Source: Streptomyces sp. NBC_01214 (GTDB lineage: Bacteria > Actinomycetota > Actinomycetes > Streptomycetales > Streptomycetaceae). Taken from it: a stretch of 64,000 bases of DNA. A program made the translations under genes and the position numbers. The stretch covers positions 5,179,001 to 5,243,000 of the forward strand of contig NZ_JAPEOS010000001.1 in assembly GCF_026340975.1 (NCBI RefSeq), read 5' to 3'. The notes under the pieces are model-generated. The model was not told the origin of the DNA. It was given only the letters and a program-made list of their open reading frames with translations, and did not search any database. Below, in pieces: positions 8,938 to 17,775 of this stretch; within the stretch, counting starts at the first letter, position 1; every line of letters begins with the position of its first letter.

Positions 8938-9439
8938 TCAACGACAACGGCCCGGTTCTCGTATGACTGCGGTGAGCGCGACATCATCGTCCCCAGCCGC
9001 TGGTTCGAGATCGAGACGCTGAGGCGGCGCGGCGACCTCCGCGACGAGGTCGTCCACACCGCTGTCGAGTACGCGGTGAGGACCTTCACCGAGGAGTACC
9101 TCCGGGACGGGCGCTGGAACCCGAACAAGGGCGCCACGATGCGCACCTACTTCCTGGGGACCTGCATGTACGCCTTCCGGGACGCGTTCAGGAACTGGTC
9201 GGGCAGCTACCGACGGAACCTCTTCAGCGCCGCCCACCCGCTGGTCCAGGCCGAGCCGCGGGTGCATCTGGGAGACCGAGATGACCCACAAGGAGATCGG
9301 CGACGAGCTGGGGATCAGCTCCCGGGCCGTGGAAGGGCACATGCGCCGGCTGCGGGCCCGCGTCAAACTCATGGTCGCCAAGGGGGAGATCGAGCCGCTC
9401 TCCGGCCGCACCTCCGCACCGAAGGCGGGTGTCCGGTGA
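8938..9439 (+). pseudogene. Broken RNA polymerase sigma-factor-like gene
   Basis: From 8938 one frame encodes a sigma region-2-like segment (TVEYAVRTFTEEY-type, GATMRTYFLGTCMYAFRDAF). The region-4 helix-turn-helix (MTHKEIGDELGISSRAVEGHMRRLRAR), which would bind the -35 box, lies in another frame from about 9280 to the stop at 9437-9439. About 30 residues expected between them are missing, so an internal deletion or frame break has inactivated it. No start is visible: the frame runs back into the 3' end of the kinase gene. It overlaps the next small gene by GTGA. Confidence 0.7.
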
Positions 9440-9591
9440 ACAGCGGAAGCGGGCTCGACCTGCGCACGGCGATGCTTCTGATCGTCGGCGGATTCGCGAC
9501 CTACATCGCGTTCCTGCACCCGGCCGTCGGCATCGCCCTCCTGGTCGGCATCAGCGTGGTGACCCTTCTGCACCTGCTGCTCAAGCAGTGA
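9436..9591 (+). CDS. Small single-pass or hairpin membrane protein
   Basis: A 51-residue protein starting at GTG 9436, overlapping the stop of the sigma-like gene as GTGA, which indicates translational coupling. Residues about 11-48 are almost entirely hydrophobic (AMLLIVGGFATYIAFL, VGIALLVGISVVTLLHLLL), giving one long or two short membrane helices. Such small membrane proteins often follow sigma-factor genes in actinomycetes and may have been its partner. Function is unknown. Confidence 0.6.
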   Translation: MNSGSGLDLRTAMLLIVGGFATYIAFLHPAVGIALLVGISVVTLLHLLLKQ

Positions 9592-9637
9592 CCGGCCTGG
9601 AGCCCGCAGGGCGCGGTCCAGGCCGTCTACCGCAAAA

Positions 9638-9666
9638 GGCCCCGTCCGCGACTGGCGGACGGGGCC
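9638..9666. terminator. Bidirectional terminator
   Basis: A perfect 12-bp stem (GGCCCCGTCCGC, 9638-9649, with 9655-9666) around a 5-nt loop. On the minus strand the stem is followed by TTTT (9637-9634), so it fits an intrinsic terminator for minus-strand transcription. It also lies 46 bases after the plus-strand stop at 9591. Confidence 0.75.
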
Positions 9667-9684
9667 CGATGGGCGTCCTCGTAT

Positions 9685-9894
9685 TCAGCGCTCGACGACG
9701 TCCTTGTCCAGGTCCCGATGGACCAGGAGCACGTTCAGCCCCCAGTCGGTGCAGCGCTGGGCGAGGACGGCGGCCGCCGTAGCGGCACGGTGCCGGCCGC
9801 CCGTTCTCTCGCCCATTTCGACCTGTTGCTTCCGACGGCAATCGATCATGGTGCGGTCTGCCACGGCCCGTACCGCTGAGGCAGGTCGCGCCAA
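9685..9894 (-). pseudogene. Short remnant of unknown protein
   Basis: The last 40 residues (TGGRHRAATAAAVLAQRC, GLNVLLVHRDLDKDVVER) look like real protein and end just before the terminator at 9638-9666. The upstream part overlaps an IS5 transposase remnant in another frame, so the 5' end has probably been lost. No family is recognised. Confidence 0.35.
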
Positions 9895-10022
9895 GGAGCC
9901 CCGGTCCGCAGCCGCCGCAACACACCATTGACCACCTGCTGTCGGTGATCACGCCATGGACGGCCACGTCCGTCCGCCTGCGGCAGCAGGGGCTCTATCC
10001 GCTCCCACGCCGCGTCCGTCAC
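9846..10022 (-). pseudogene. IS5-family transposase, N-terminal remnant
   Basis: From a GTG at 10022 the minus strand encodes about 58 residues of the N-terminal domain of an IS5-type transposase: VTDAAWERIEPLLPQ, GRPWRDHRQ, RRLRTGAPWRDLPQRYGPWQT, then a stop at 9846. The catalytic domain is absent. Confidence 0.75.
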
Positions 10023-10076
10023 CTCCCCTCAACCTGCCACAAGACCGATTATTGGACCGGCTATAGGGTCCTCCCT

Positions 10077-10706
10077 GTGGCGAATCATCAGGACAAGACC
10101 AGAGCGGCCTACGACGGAGTCGTTGAGCTGTACGCATCGCTGTTCGCAGACCGGCTGGAGACGCAGCCGTTCGCCCGGGCCATAATCGGCACCTTCGCCG
10201 AACTGGTGCGCGCGACCGGCAACCTGCGGGCAGCCGACGTTGGGTGCGGGCCCGGACATCTGACGGCCATGCTGCACGAACTGGGCCTGGAAGCCTTCGG
10301 ACTCGACCTTTCCCACGGCATGATCGACCACGCCCGGCGGGCCCATCCGGCGCTGCGCTTCCAGGAGGCGCGGATGGAGTCCTTGCCGATCGAGGACGGT
10401 GTGCTCGGCGGCGTACTGGCCCACTACTCAATGATCCACACCCCACCGGGGGAACTGCCCGAGCTGCTCGCCGAGCAGGTCCGCGTCCTGGCGCCAGGTG
10501 GCGTACTCCTGGTCTCCTTCTTCGGGACCGACGGACCGGAGCCGGTCAAGTTCGACCACAAAGTTGCACCTGCCTACAGCTGGCCAGCGGACCACCTCGC
10601 CAAACTGCTGACCGATGCCGGACTCGTTCCTTTCGCTCGGCTGCTCCACGACCCGGCCTCCGAACGGGGCTTTCTCGACGCCCACCTGCTGGCCCGCCGC
10701 CCATAG
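10077..10706 (+). CDS. Class I SAM-dependent methyltransferase
   Basis: About 209 residues from GTG 10077 (start of VANHQDKTRAAYDGVV). An ATG at 9945 is in frame, but the sequence before 10077 overlaps an IS remnant on the other strand and looks non-coding. Motif I, AADVGCGPGHLTAML, binds the SAM methionine end; FGLDLS carries the acidic motif II residue; VLAPGGVLLVSFF is the post-motif region of Methyltransf_11/25 proteins. No partner genes point to a substrate, which could be a small molecule. Confidence 0.88.
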   Translation: MANHQDKTRAAYDGVVELYASLFADRLETQPFARAIIGTFAELVRATGNLRAADVGCGPGHLTAMLHELGLEAFGLDLSHGMIDHARRAHPALRFQEARMESLPIEDGVLGGVLAHYSMIHTPPGELPELLAEQVRVLAPGGVLLVSFFGTDGPEPVKFDHKVAPAYSWPADHLAKLLTDAGLVPFARLLHDPASERGFLDAHLLARRP

Positions 10707-10754
10707 GTCCATCCGTCCGGCTGGCGGGCTGGCTCCATCCGCTCGTCGCGCGCG

Positions 10755-11159
10755 TCAGGTGGTGCTGGTGGGCAGGCTCCGGACAGGGCTGCGGCGGGTG
10801 GTGTTGTCGGTGTGCCGGTCCAGCTCTGTGCGGAGTTCGTGGATGACCTGGGCATAGACGGCGACGTGCTCGCGGAGCTGGTCGTTGTCCTCCCGCAATG
10901 CTTGGGCGGTGGCTTCGGCGTCGACGGCGCGTGCGTGGAGGTGCTGGAAGGCGGGCGGGATGCCGTTCGACTCGGTCTTTCGGCGGGCGAATTCTTCTTT
11001 CAGGTCAACATGCTTGTGTGTCAGGACCCAGCGCTTGACGCCGGCCTCGGCGGCGAGTTGCAGCGTGGTGAGCGCCCCGGTGGACCGGGTCGGGCGGCCG
11101 TCGAGCAACCGCTGGATCGCCGCGGTGATGGCGTCGCGTTCGGCATCGCGGTCAGTCAT
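10755..11159 (-). CDS. Small TnpC-like protein of the tripartite recombinase module
   Basis: A 134-residue protein starting at ATG 11159, overlapping the 3' end of the upstream recombinase gene by 8 bases, so it is translationally coupled. Residues about 1-65 look like a DNA-binding helical domain (LQLAAEAGVKRWVLTHKH); residues 70-120 form a predicted coiled coil (AEATAQALREDNDQLREHV). This resembles the small third protein (TnpC, DUF6262-like) of Tn554-type transposons, which modulates the tyrosine recombinases. It is the last gene of the four-gene operon 16705-10755. Confidence 0.75.
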   Translation of the reverse strand: MTDRDAERDAITAAIQRLLDGRPTRSTGALTTLQLAAEAGVKRWVLTHKHVDLKEEFARRKTESNGIPPAFQHLHARAVDAEATAQALREDNDQLREHVAVYAQVIHELRTELDRHTDNTTRRSPVRSLPTSTT

Positions 11160-13314
11160 CGTGGGGTTCTCCGGTGTTGGCGTGGGCGGTGATGATGCGC
11201 TCCAGGCGGTCGAGCTCGTGCTGTTCGCGGGTGTGTCGGAAGGCGGGAGCCAGCGGGTCGTCGACGATCGGCCGTAGCTGGGCGATCTGAGCGTGGACCT
11301 GTTCGATGTCGCGATCGGTTCGCGCGATGTTGACGCAGTTCGGGCGGCAGTCGTCGAGGTCGGGGGTGCGGCGGGTGCCGTCCTCCTCGCTGCGGAGGCG
11401 GCAGGCTGCCCGCTTTGGGTCAAGGACGCAGGTCATGCCCTTGCTGGGGAAGATCTGCAAGTCGGGGTTGGCGAGCATGGCGTTGGCGTGCTGCTTGGTG
11501 CGCAGGACTCGGCCGGCGAAGCGAGTGGCGGCCTGGACGCGGTGGCGGTAGGTCTCGGCTGCTGGGCCGCTGATCTGCTCGCCTTCGCGCAGCCGCTGGT
11601 GGGCGTCGGCGAGGGTGTCCAGTCGGGCCAGCCAGTCCTCGAACGCGAGGTCGTCGGGGAAGCCCGAGGCGTAGCTGCCGGCGTAGCCGAGGGTCATCTG
11701 GACGCGGAGGTGTCCGTATTGGATGGCGGCGGCGACCAGGCCCCGCGGCCGGCGGACGATGAACCAGGCCAGAGTGCGGCGCAGGCGCCCGGAGAAGATG
11801 ACCGGGTGGACCGGGTCGGGCGGGATGCCGTCGCCGCGGCCGTTCTCGGTGCAGTAGGTCTGGACCCAGGCCAGGAACTCGGCGAGATCGTTGTTGATCC
11901 GGGTCTCCGACCGGGAGCCGCCGACGCGGCTGCGCAGCATGGCCGCGCCGTCGCGGCCGTCGGTGAACAACGTCGCCGGGAACAGCCAGGTGCTCGTGTG
12001 CAGCCGTTCCAGGACGGTGACGGCGGTGGCGACGACCTCGGTGACGACCCACGGGTCGGTCCGGATCTCGCCCTCGGGCCTCTTGTCACCGGCATCGTCG
12101 CGGACGCCTTTCCAATGTCTGCCGCGTAGCAGGACCAGGTCGTGGGCGTGGTCTCGCTCGACGCAGCCGCGTTCGAGGCTGAGGGCTTCGCCTGACCTCA
12201 TCCCCGACAGGTAGCTGATCACGATGAAGCAGGCCGTGCTCAGGTGCCGGGCCAGCGGACCGGCCTCGGCGTAGTCGATGGTCGCGCCGTGCCAGGGCCT
12301 GCCGTCCAACCGCCCGGTGACCGGCGTGTCCAGCGGCGCACCTTCGATGACGGGCAGCCGTGCCTCGGCGAAGACGGCCCGGTTGCTGGGGACGTCCAGC
12401 GCGCCGCGGGCGGTGTCGAGCACTTTCGCCAGGTGCGAGAGGTTGACCCGGACCGTTCCGTCATTGTCACGGAAGCCGGGAAGCGGCCGTCCCTGCTCGC
12501 GATAGCCGGCCAGCAAGACCCGCAGGTCGTCGGTCAGCGCACCCTTCGGGCGCCGCGGCGGCGGGATGTCCCGGCCCCTGCGGCTGCGGCCGCCGCGCTC
12601 GCTGAGCACGAGGTGTTCGTCGAACGCCGCGGTGATGTCCGCTGCGAAGGTCTCGACGAACCGCAGGGCCCAGCCCAGCAGCGCCGACATCGTCTCGGGG
12701 TGGATACGGGGCGTCCGGTTCTCTTCGCGGATGGCGCGGCGCTGCTGGAGGATGTCCTGGATGCGCTCGCCGCGCCAGGGCGGTGTTTGCGGTAGCCGGT
12801 CGGCGTCGGGCAGCAGGTCGCGGTAGGACCACACCCGGTTCACGATCGAGAGCTGGTCTTCGCGCAGGGCATGGCTGGACTCGGCCGCTTTGACGTGCGC
12901 GGCGTAGTCGTCGAGGTCGGCCAGGGACACTTCACCGAAGCATGTCCGGCCGCGTCCGTGAAGCCAGTCGGTGAATAGCCGGAGGTTGCGGAACGTGGCG
13001 GTGATCGTCGGGATCGCCAACGTGCGGGGGCGGAAGTAGAAGGTGGAAACTCCGGCGCTGGTGTGGTTGAGGAGCAACCAGATGAGCGTCTTCACCGTAG
13101 GCAGGAATGGTGCGGTGATGGGGCTGAAGTCGATCGAGAACGCGGTGGTATGGCCCTCGAAGACGGCGGGCGAAAGGCGCCAGCGCTGGTCGGCGAACAC
13201 CGACAGCGTGCTGGGATCTGTGCCGGGACGCAACGGCCGGTTGAGCAGCACGAGCGTGCCGGGGTCGGGCAGCGGAGCCGGAGAGGTGGCCGGGGCGGTG
13301 TCCAGACGGCTCAT
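11152..13314 (-). CDS. Tyrosine recombinase/integrase of a Tn554-like module (TnpB-like)
   Basis: A 720-residue site-specific recombinase, longer than phage integrases but matching the large TnpB-type proteins. The catalytic domain shows YLSGMRSGEALSLERGC (box I Arg), SGRLRRTLAWFIVRRPRG and YGHLRVQMTLGYAG (GH and likely Tyr nucleophile region). A cysteine-rich C-terminus (CVLDPKRAACR, CRPNCVNIA) may bind zinc or DNA. The start (13314) overlaps the stop of the upstream recombinase by 4 bases (ATGA), and its own end overlaps the TnpC-like gene. It would cut and rejoin element ends jointly with the other recombinases. Confidence 0.85.
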   Translation of the reverse strand: MSRLDTAPATSPAPLPDPGTLVLLNRPLRPGTDPSTLSVFADQRWRLSPAVFEGHTTAFSIDFSPITAPFLPTVKTLIWLLLNHTSAGVSTFYFRPRTLAIPTITATFRNLRLFTDWLHGRGRTCFGEVSLADLDDYAAHVKAAESSHALREDQLSIVNRVWSYRDLLPDADRLPQTPPWRGERIQDILQQRRAIREENRTPRIHPETMSALLGWALRFVETFAADITAAFDEHLVLSERGGRSRRGRDIPPPRRPKGALTDDLRVLLAGYREQGRPLPGFRDNDGTVRVNLSHLAKVLDTARGALDVPSNRAVFAEARLPVIEGAPLDTPVTGRLDGRPWHGATIDYAEAGPLARHLSTACFIVISYLSGMRSGEALSLERGCVERDHAHDLVLLRGRHWKGVRDDAGDKRPEGEIRTDPWVVTEVVATAVTVLERLHTSTWLFPATLFTDGRDGAAMLRSRVGGSRSETRINNDLAEFLAWVQTYCTENGRGDGIPPDPVHPVIFSGRLRRTLAWFIVRRPRGLVAAAIQYGHLRVQMTLGYAGSYASGFPDDLAFEDWLARLDTLADAHQRLREGEQISGPAAETYRHRVQAATRFAGRVLRTKQHANAMLANPDLQIFPSKGMTCVLDPKRAACRLRSEEDGTRRTPDLDDCRPNCVNIARTDRDIEQVHAQIAQLRPIVDDPLAPAFRHTREQHELDRLERIITAHANTGEPHDD

Positions 13315-15179
13315 GTCAGGTCGAGTCCTCGGGTCAGGAACCGCTCGGCCAGGGCGCGCTGCTCAGCGGTGAGCTCAGCTCGGGTCGTGGCGATCATCGC
13401 GGTGGGAAAGGCAGCGAGCAGGTCGGCCAATTGCGCGACGGGTCCAGCGAAACGTTCGGCCCAGCGCAGCGGTGTCATCTCCTGCTTGCGGGCCTCAAGG
13501 CCTTCATGAACTGCGACAAGCACCGGCAGGTGTGCCGGAGTCGCGCGGGCGCAGGGGCAGGACAGGCAGAGCAGGAACGAGGCTCGGCAAGGCTCGCCCG
13601 CAGGGCTGTGCGGGCTGGCCACGTGATCGGTGCAGCCTCCCAGTACGGTGTCCAGCTCCCCGGCCAGCAGCTTCTTCAGGGTGGCCGGGTCCAGGCTGTG
13701 GCGCCGGGCGACGGTCTCGGGCGAGTGGCGGGCCTCGGCGACGTCGGTGGCCGTCAGCACCCGCATGACCTGCGCGGCCCTCGCGCCGGCGAGCTGGTCT
13801 TCCAGCACGGCCGCGACGACCTTCTGGTATTCGGCGAGGTTGCCGCGGTTGCGCGCCAGGTACTCGTTCGCCAGCGTCCGCTCGGTGTGCGCGACCGGCT
13901 GCTGGTGGCGTTCCAGCCAGCTCATCCGCAGCCGCCGGCTGTCGACCACCAGGGGCATCGGGCGGCCGTTCTCGCCGAGTGCATCAGTGCGCAGGTCCAC
14001 GTCACGGCCCCAGAAGGCGAGAATCGACTTGGGCAGGCCCGCTCGAAAGCCACGACCTCGGTCTACTCCGCTGGAGCAGTGGAAGACCAAGAGCTGGTCC
14101 GTCCCGATGTGTACTCGTGCCGGGCCGGCCAAATCGACCAGCAGCGCGTAGACCCCGAACGGCGTGTGTAGGTCGTGCTGCCGGTGGGGGCTGCGGCCCG
14201 GTCCGCCGGGCGCGGTGCCGGAGAACGCGGTCGGCATGTGCGCTCGGTCCCGGCCGCGGCGCGGCTTCACCAGGTCCACCACCGCGGTCGCGGTGGCCCC
14301 GGTGTGTCCGTCGGCACGGTGATGCGTCGCCGAGGCTGTGGAGATCGTGCTGTAGTTCTGCCCGGTCAGGCAGAGCAGCAGCACCCCGGCCGCGCCGATG
14401 TCGGAGTAGGTCAGGTGGAGATCCGCCATCAGTTGGCCGGCCCCGAATGGACGGATGCGGTGGTCGGGCTGCCGACCCCAGCGGGTGTCCTTGCGCGGGA
14501 CGTCGCCTTGCCGGTCCACGTGGTCCAGCAGTTCGCCGTGCTTCCAGGCGCGCGGTTCGGCTTCGCGGTCGATCCGTCCGGCCCGCCAGCGGGCCAGCAG
14601 TTCCCGCCCGGCGAGGATCCGGTCGGCGGCCCGCCGAAGCTGGGTGCGCGCGGCGGTGGTGATGCGGTCGAACTCAGCCGTTGTGTAGCTGGCGGCGGGC
14701 GTCGAATTGCGCTCCAGGCCCTTGCGGGCCAGCCGCGCCAGGAAGTCCTGCCCGGCACCGTCGGGTGCGAACCGAAGCACCGAGCGCAGCGTCGGCAGCT
14801 CCCGGTTCAGGTTCGGTGTGCCGAGCCTGGCCAGCATGAAGCTTTCCAGGTGCGCGGCTCGAAGCTGCGCCGGACTGACGGGCGGGCGGTTCAGCGAGGC
14901 CAGGTGTTGGGCGAATCGGCGTAGCAGCCCGAAGGCGCTCGTGGCCGAAGAGGTTGTCCGGCGCCGCCCGGCCGGGGCGGTCGACCCTGCGAACGCGGTC
15001 GCCATCCACACCACCAGCTCGCGGGCGACCGGGAAGGCGGCGAAGTCGTAGTCGACCGCCGGGCCGCCGCGCTCCGGGAAAAACCGGACCAGGCACTTCT
15101 CGTCGTCCAGGAACAACCGTTGCGGCGCTTGGTATCCGGGCTTCGGCAGCGCGGCCGGGCGCCCAGCAGCACGGGTCAT
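13311..15179 (-). CDS. Second recombinase-family protein of the Tn554-like module
   Basis: A 622-residue protein, coupled by ATGA overlaps to the genes on both sides. An N-terminal SAM-like DNA-binding region (about residues 60-130) is followed by an integrase-like fold. The position of the box I arginine reads LTGQNYSTIS, so the usual catalytic Arg seems absent. A Cys-rich tail (CRASFLLCLSCPCA) could bind metal. In related tripartite elements the middle protein is often the least conserved, so this one may be structural rather than catalytic; that is inference. Confidence 0.75.
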   Translation of the reverse strand: MTRAAGRPAALPKPGYQAPQRLFLDDEKCLVRFFPERGGPAVDYDFAAFPVARELVVWMATAFAGSTAPAGRRRTTSSATSAFGLLRRFAQHLASLNRPPVSPAQLRAAHLESFMLARLGTPNLNRELPTLRSVLRFAPDGAGQDFLARLARKGLERNSTPAASYTTAEFDRITTAARTQLRRAADRILAGRELLARWRAGRIDREAEPRAWKHGELLDHVDRQGDVPRKDTRWGRQPDHRIRPFGAGQLMADLHLTYSDIGAAGVLLLCLTGQNYSTISTASATHHRADGHTGATATAVVDLVKPRRGRDRAHMPTAFSGTAPGGPGRSPHRQHDLHTPFGVYALLVDLAGPARVHIGTDQLLVFHCSSGVDRGRGFRAGLPKSILAFWGRDVDLRTDALGENGRPMPLVVDSRRLRMSWLERHQQPVAHTERTLANEYLARNRGNLAEYQKVVAAVLEDQLAGARAAQVMRVLTATDVAEARHSPETVARRHSLDPATLKKLLAGELDTVLGGCTDHVASPHSPAGEPCRASFLLCLSCPCARATPAHLPVLVAVHEGLEARKQEMTPLRWAERFAGPVAQLADLLAAFPTAMIATTRAELTAEQRALAERFLTRGLDLT

Positions 15180-16705
15180 GACAGCTTTCCGGCGAGGGGA
15201 TCGGACAGGACCTGCGGGTGCGCCGCGAACATCGACGCCATCAGAGCCGACAACGCGACGCCGTGGGCGTGCTCGATCAGCATCGTGACATCCAGGTCAC
15301 GGAAGGGCTCCAGGTAGATGTCCATCGTGGTGGTCACGTTGGCGTGCCCCAGCAGCGTCTTGACCAGATACCAGGTGTCGCCGAACTGGGCGCGGAAGTC
15401 GCGTACCTCCTCGGCGTTCAGGTGCGCGACCTGCCGCTCGTAGAGCAGCCGGCCGACCGAGTACCAGCGCAGCGCGAAAGAGTGCCGCATCATGTGCGCG
15501 TTCGCCTCGAACGAGGTCAGTCCGGCGGGGACGACCCGCTCGTTGGCGGTGTCGAAGGTGTGCTGCCAGCCGTGTGCCTCGCGCGGCAGGCCGTCCTCGT
15601 TCAGCCAGACCGCCAGTGGTTCCAGTCCGGCGGCGGTCCGGCGAAACAGCCGCTTGCGGGCGCTGGGGTCCAGCGAGTCCAAGGATGCGACCATCTGGTT
15701 GCCTTTGGCGTCGCGCATCTCCAGCCGTCGGTGCCGCGACATGCGCTCGACGAGCAGCAGCCGCGGCTGCCGCTCGTAGCGGCCGGCACGCTGGGCGCGG
15801 CGGACCGCGGCGGCGCGTTCGCCCTCCTCATAGGCCAGTACGTCGGTCAGCACGCTGCGCGGCTTCCAGAACCGGCGGCCGCGTCCGCCCTTGGCGCAGG
15901 CCGCCGCCAGTCGGCAGGTGTAGTAGGTGCGGGCCTCATCGTCGGCGGGCAGCTCCAGGCGCAAAACACTGGCCCACTCGCTCAGCCGCAGCCCGGTGCC
16001 GTAGAGCCCGTCGACGAACGCGCAGTCGCGCTGACTGTTGCGCCCGCGCCATCCGTCGACCTCCCGACCGCTCAGGTCCAGCCCGCGCAGCCCGACGTCG
16101 ACCCACCGGGCGTAGCCGGCCGGGTCCAGCCACTTCACGTCCTTGCCACGCACGAGGTGCGGCCCGGCCTCGAACGACTTCGTGGTCGTGCCCGGGTTAG
16201 GGCCGGGAACCTGCCGCCGGGCCACCGGATCGCTCACTCCAAACCGGACCCCGGCCCAGCGGTAGAACGCGCTGATCGCGACCAGGTCGTCCAGCACCGT
16301 CCCACCAGCCACCCGCCGGACGTTGGCCTCGTCGGTCATCCGCCAGAACTTGAACCCTGCGACGTCCTCCTCATCGGCGTCGTGCCAGGCCCGGCTGGTC
16401 GCATCGAGGAACCCCAACCAGACAGCCACCGCGAAGGCGTACTTCCGCCGGGTGCCCACGCTCGCGTTGCGCATCCGCGCCGAGGCGAAGAACCCGTTGA
16501 CCTCCGGCACCGACCAGCCATCGGACCGCAGCAGAACAGGCTGTCCCGGCTGCGTGCCGTGCACATGCGCCCACTCCGCCAGGGTCGGCAAGCCCGCCAG
16601 CACCGGATCGGCCGCGTACCACGGCACCTCCCGCCGCGGGTCGCACCAATGCACCTGCCACCGCGCCAACGGCCCCGCTTCCACCTCAAGTTCACCGATC
16701 ATCAA
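15176..16705 (-). CDS. Tyrosine recombinase/integrase, first gene of the Tn554-like module
   Basis: A 509-residue tyrosine recombinase. The catalytic constellation is visible: TGLRLSEWASVL (Arg I), HMMRHSFALRW (HxxR), LVKTLLGHANVTTTMDIYLEP (LGH and the Tyr nucleophile). The N-terminal core-binding domain occupies about residues 60-150. It opens a four-gene operon with 4-, 4- and 8-base overlaps, so all proteins are probably made in fixed ratio. Start at ATG 16705 (a second ATG follows directly). No attachment-site repeats were found at the ends. Confidence 0.88.
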   Translation of the reverse strand: MMIGELEVEAGPLARWQVHWCDPRREVPWYAADPVLAGLPTLAEWAHVHGTQPGQPVLLRSDGWSVPEVNGFFASARMRNASVGTRRKYAFAVAVWLGFLDATSRAWHDADEEDVAGFKFWRMTDEANVRRVAGGTVLDDLVAISAFYRWAGVRFGVSDPVARRQVPGPNPGTTTKSFEAGPHLVRGKDVKWLDPAGYARWVDVGLRGLDLSGREVDGWRGRNSQRDCAFVDGLYGTGLRLSEWASVLRLELPADDEARTYYTCRLAAACAKGGRGRRFWKPRSVLTDVLAYEEGERAAAVRRAQRAGRYERQPRLLLVERMSRHRRLEMRDAKGNQMVASLDSLDPSARKRLFRRTAAGLEPLAVWLNEDGLPREAHGWQHTFDTANERVVPAGLTSFEANAHMMRHSFALRWYSVGRLLYERQVAHLNAEEVRDFRAQFGDTWYLVKTLLGHANVTTTMDIYLEPFRDLDVTMLIEHAHGVALSALMASMFAAHPQVLSDPLAGKLS

Positions 16706-17066
16706 TCAGTAAACGTACAGCCACCCACGGTCACTGAATTCCTAGCAACAGTCGCTTGTGGCTAGAGACCTCCGACGCAACCGAACGCGACGGTGACGGG
16801 CTCGTCCTGTCGGGGTCCGGCGAGGAACGCCGCAACCCAGTCTCTGCGCCTGGTTCGGCCAGGAAGCGGCGGGGTAGGCTGGCTCCAGGATGGAGTGACG
16901 ACAATCAAGGTCCCGGCCCGTCGTCCGGCAATCCCCCTTGTTGGGGATGCCCCGGGTCATATCCGACCGCACGGGTGTGCCGTGTGGTCAGGAGACGGCT
17001 TGTGCTGCCGTATGACCACGGGATTGTCGAATGCTTGCTCTGGCCTCCGCCCCTTCTGGCACCTCC
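16706..17066. other. Gene-free stretch upstream of the recombinase operon
   Basis: This 361-base region separates the recombinase operon (minus) from a small membrane protein (plus). It should hold the operon promoter and perhaps one end of the Tn554-like element. I see no convincing coding frame and no clear inverted repeat. Confidence 0.4.
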
Positions 17067-17330
17067 ATGGCGCTCATCTTCTTGATCGTCATGGTCGTCT
17101 TCCTAGTGAGTTTGATTGCCGCTGTAATCGCAGCCGCGCTTCCTCACTCCTCCGCTCCCCACCGGTCCGACCGCTGCCGACGTGCAGCGAAGGCCTTCGC
17201 TGCGACCGTCGCGATTTGTGCGGCGCTCGTGGCAATTGCGGTGGGTTTGGCCACCGTTGCTGGCGGTCCTGGTCCAGTCCCGACCGGGTCCAAGGAGACG
17301 GGGGGTCCGATACGGCCCAGTGATCGTTGA
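17067..17330 (+). CDS. Small two-TM membrane protein
   Basis: An 87-residue protein from ATG 17067 with two hydrophobic segments (ALIFLIVMVVFLVSLIAAVI and FAATVAICAALVAIAVGLAT) joined by a basic, His/Arg-rich loop. An upstream in-frame ATG at 17031 is less likely because the hydrophobic segment should start at the N-terminus. A perfect terminator follows 6 bases after the stop, which supports a real gene. Function unknown. Confidence 0.55.
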   Translation: MALIFLIVMVVFLVSLIAAVIAAALPHSSAPHRSDRCRRAAKAFAATVAICAALVAIAVGLATVAGGPGPVPTGSKETGGPIRPSDR

Positions 17331-17336
17331 TCTGGG

Positions 17337-17371
17337 AACACCCCCGGCCTGCGACGACGGCCGGGGGTGTT
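17337..17371. terminator. Strong symmetric terminator
   Basis: A perfect 13-bp stem, AACACCCCCGGCC (17337-17349) with 17359-17371, around a 9-nt loop. It lies between a plus-strand gene ending at 17330 and a minus-strand frame ending at 17385, so it probably stops both convergent transcripts. Confidence 0.8.
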
Positions 17372-17384
17372 GGGTCTCACAGGC

Positions 17385-17726
17385 CTAAAGGGGTGTGAGG
17401 TGCAGGGCTCGGTCCAGGGAGCGCAGCAGCTCCGGCTCCCATCCGGCGCGCTGGACGTCGAAGGCGAGCAGGCCGCCGGCGCTGAGCACGGTGAGCTGGA
17501 CCTGGTGCTCGATGCCAAAGCGCCATGCCTCGCGCAGCCTGTTACCTCCGACAGGTCCAATCGGAACCCGTCCTCGTGCCGACCTCAACCGCCGGTACGG
17601 ATGCCCCTGGTAGCCCGCCCCCAGTCCGCGCCGTCTCGGCCGCGCCGGCGCGGGGCGGGCACGGTCGCCGTGGCGGCAGGGTCCTTCTCCGCGCGACCGG
17701 ACCTGGCGCTGCCGGATCCGGGCCAC
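17385..17726 (-). pseudogene. Probable 3' remnant of an unknown gene
   Basis: The last 50 residues (LREAWRFGIEHQVQLTVL, LLAFDVQRAGWEPELLRSLD) look like protein, but the first 60 are Arg/Pro-rich and read as non-coding. The gene has probably lost its 5' part. It ends right at the shared terminator. I do not recognise the family. Confidence 0.4.
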
Positions 17727-17775
17727 CCCCCGAACTCACCGTTCTGGGATGGCCGGAGTACGGCATCCTGCAACG

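Noticed and set aside
8880..9573. Minus-strand frames opposite the sigma-like pseudogene
   Set aside because: The sigma motifs on the plus strand explain the coding bias; the minus frames have no recognisable domain.
11293..12129. Plus-strand frames inside the recombinase genes
   Set aside because: They mirror third-position GC bias of the minus-strand recombinases and show no motif or ribosome binding site.
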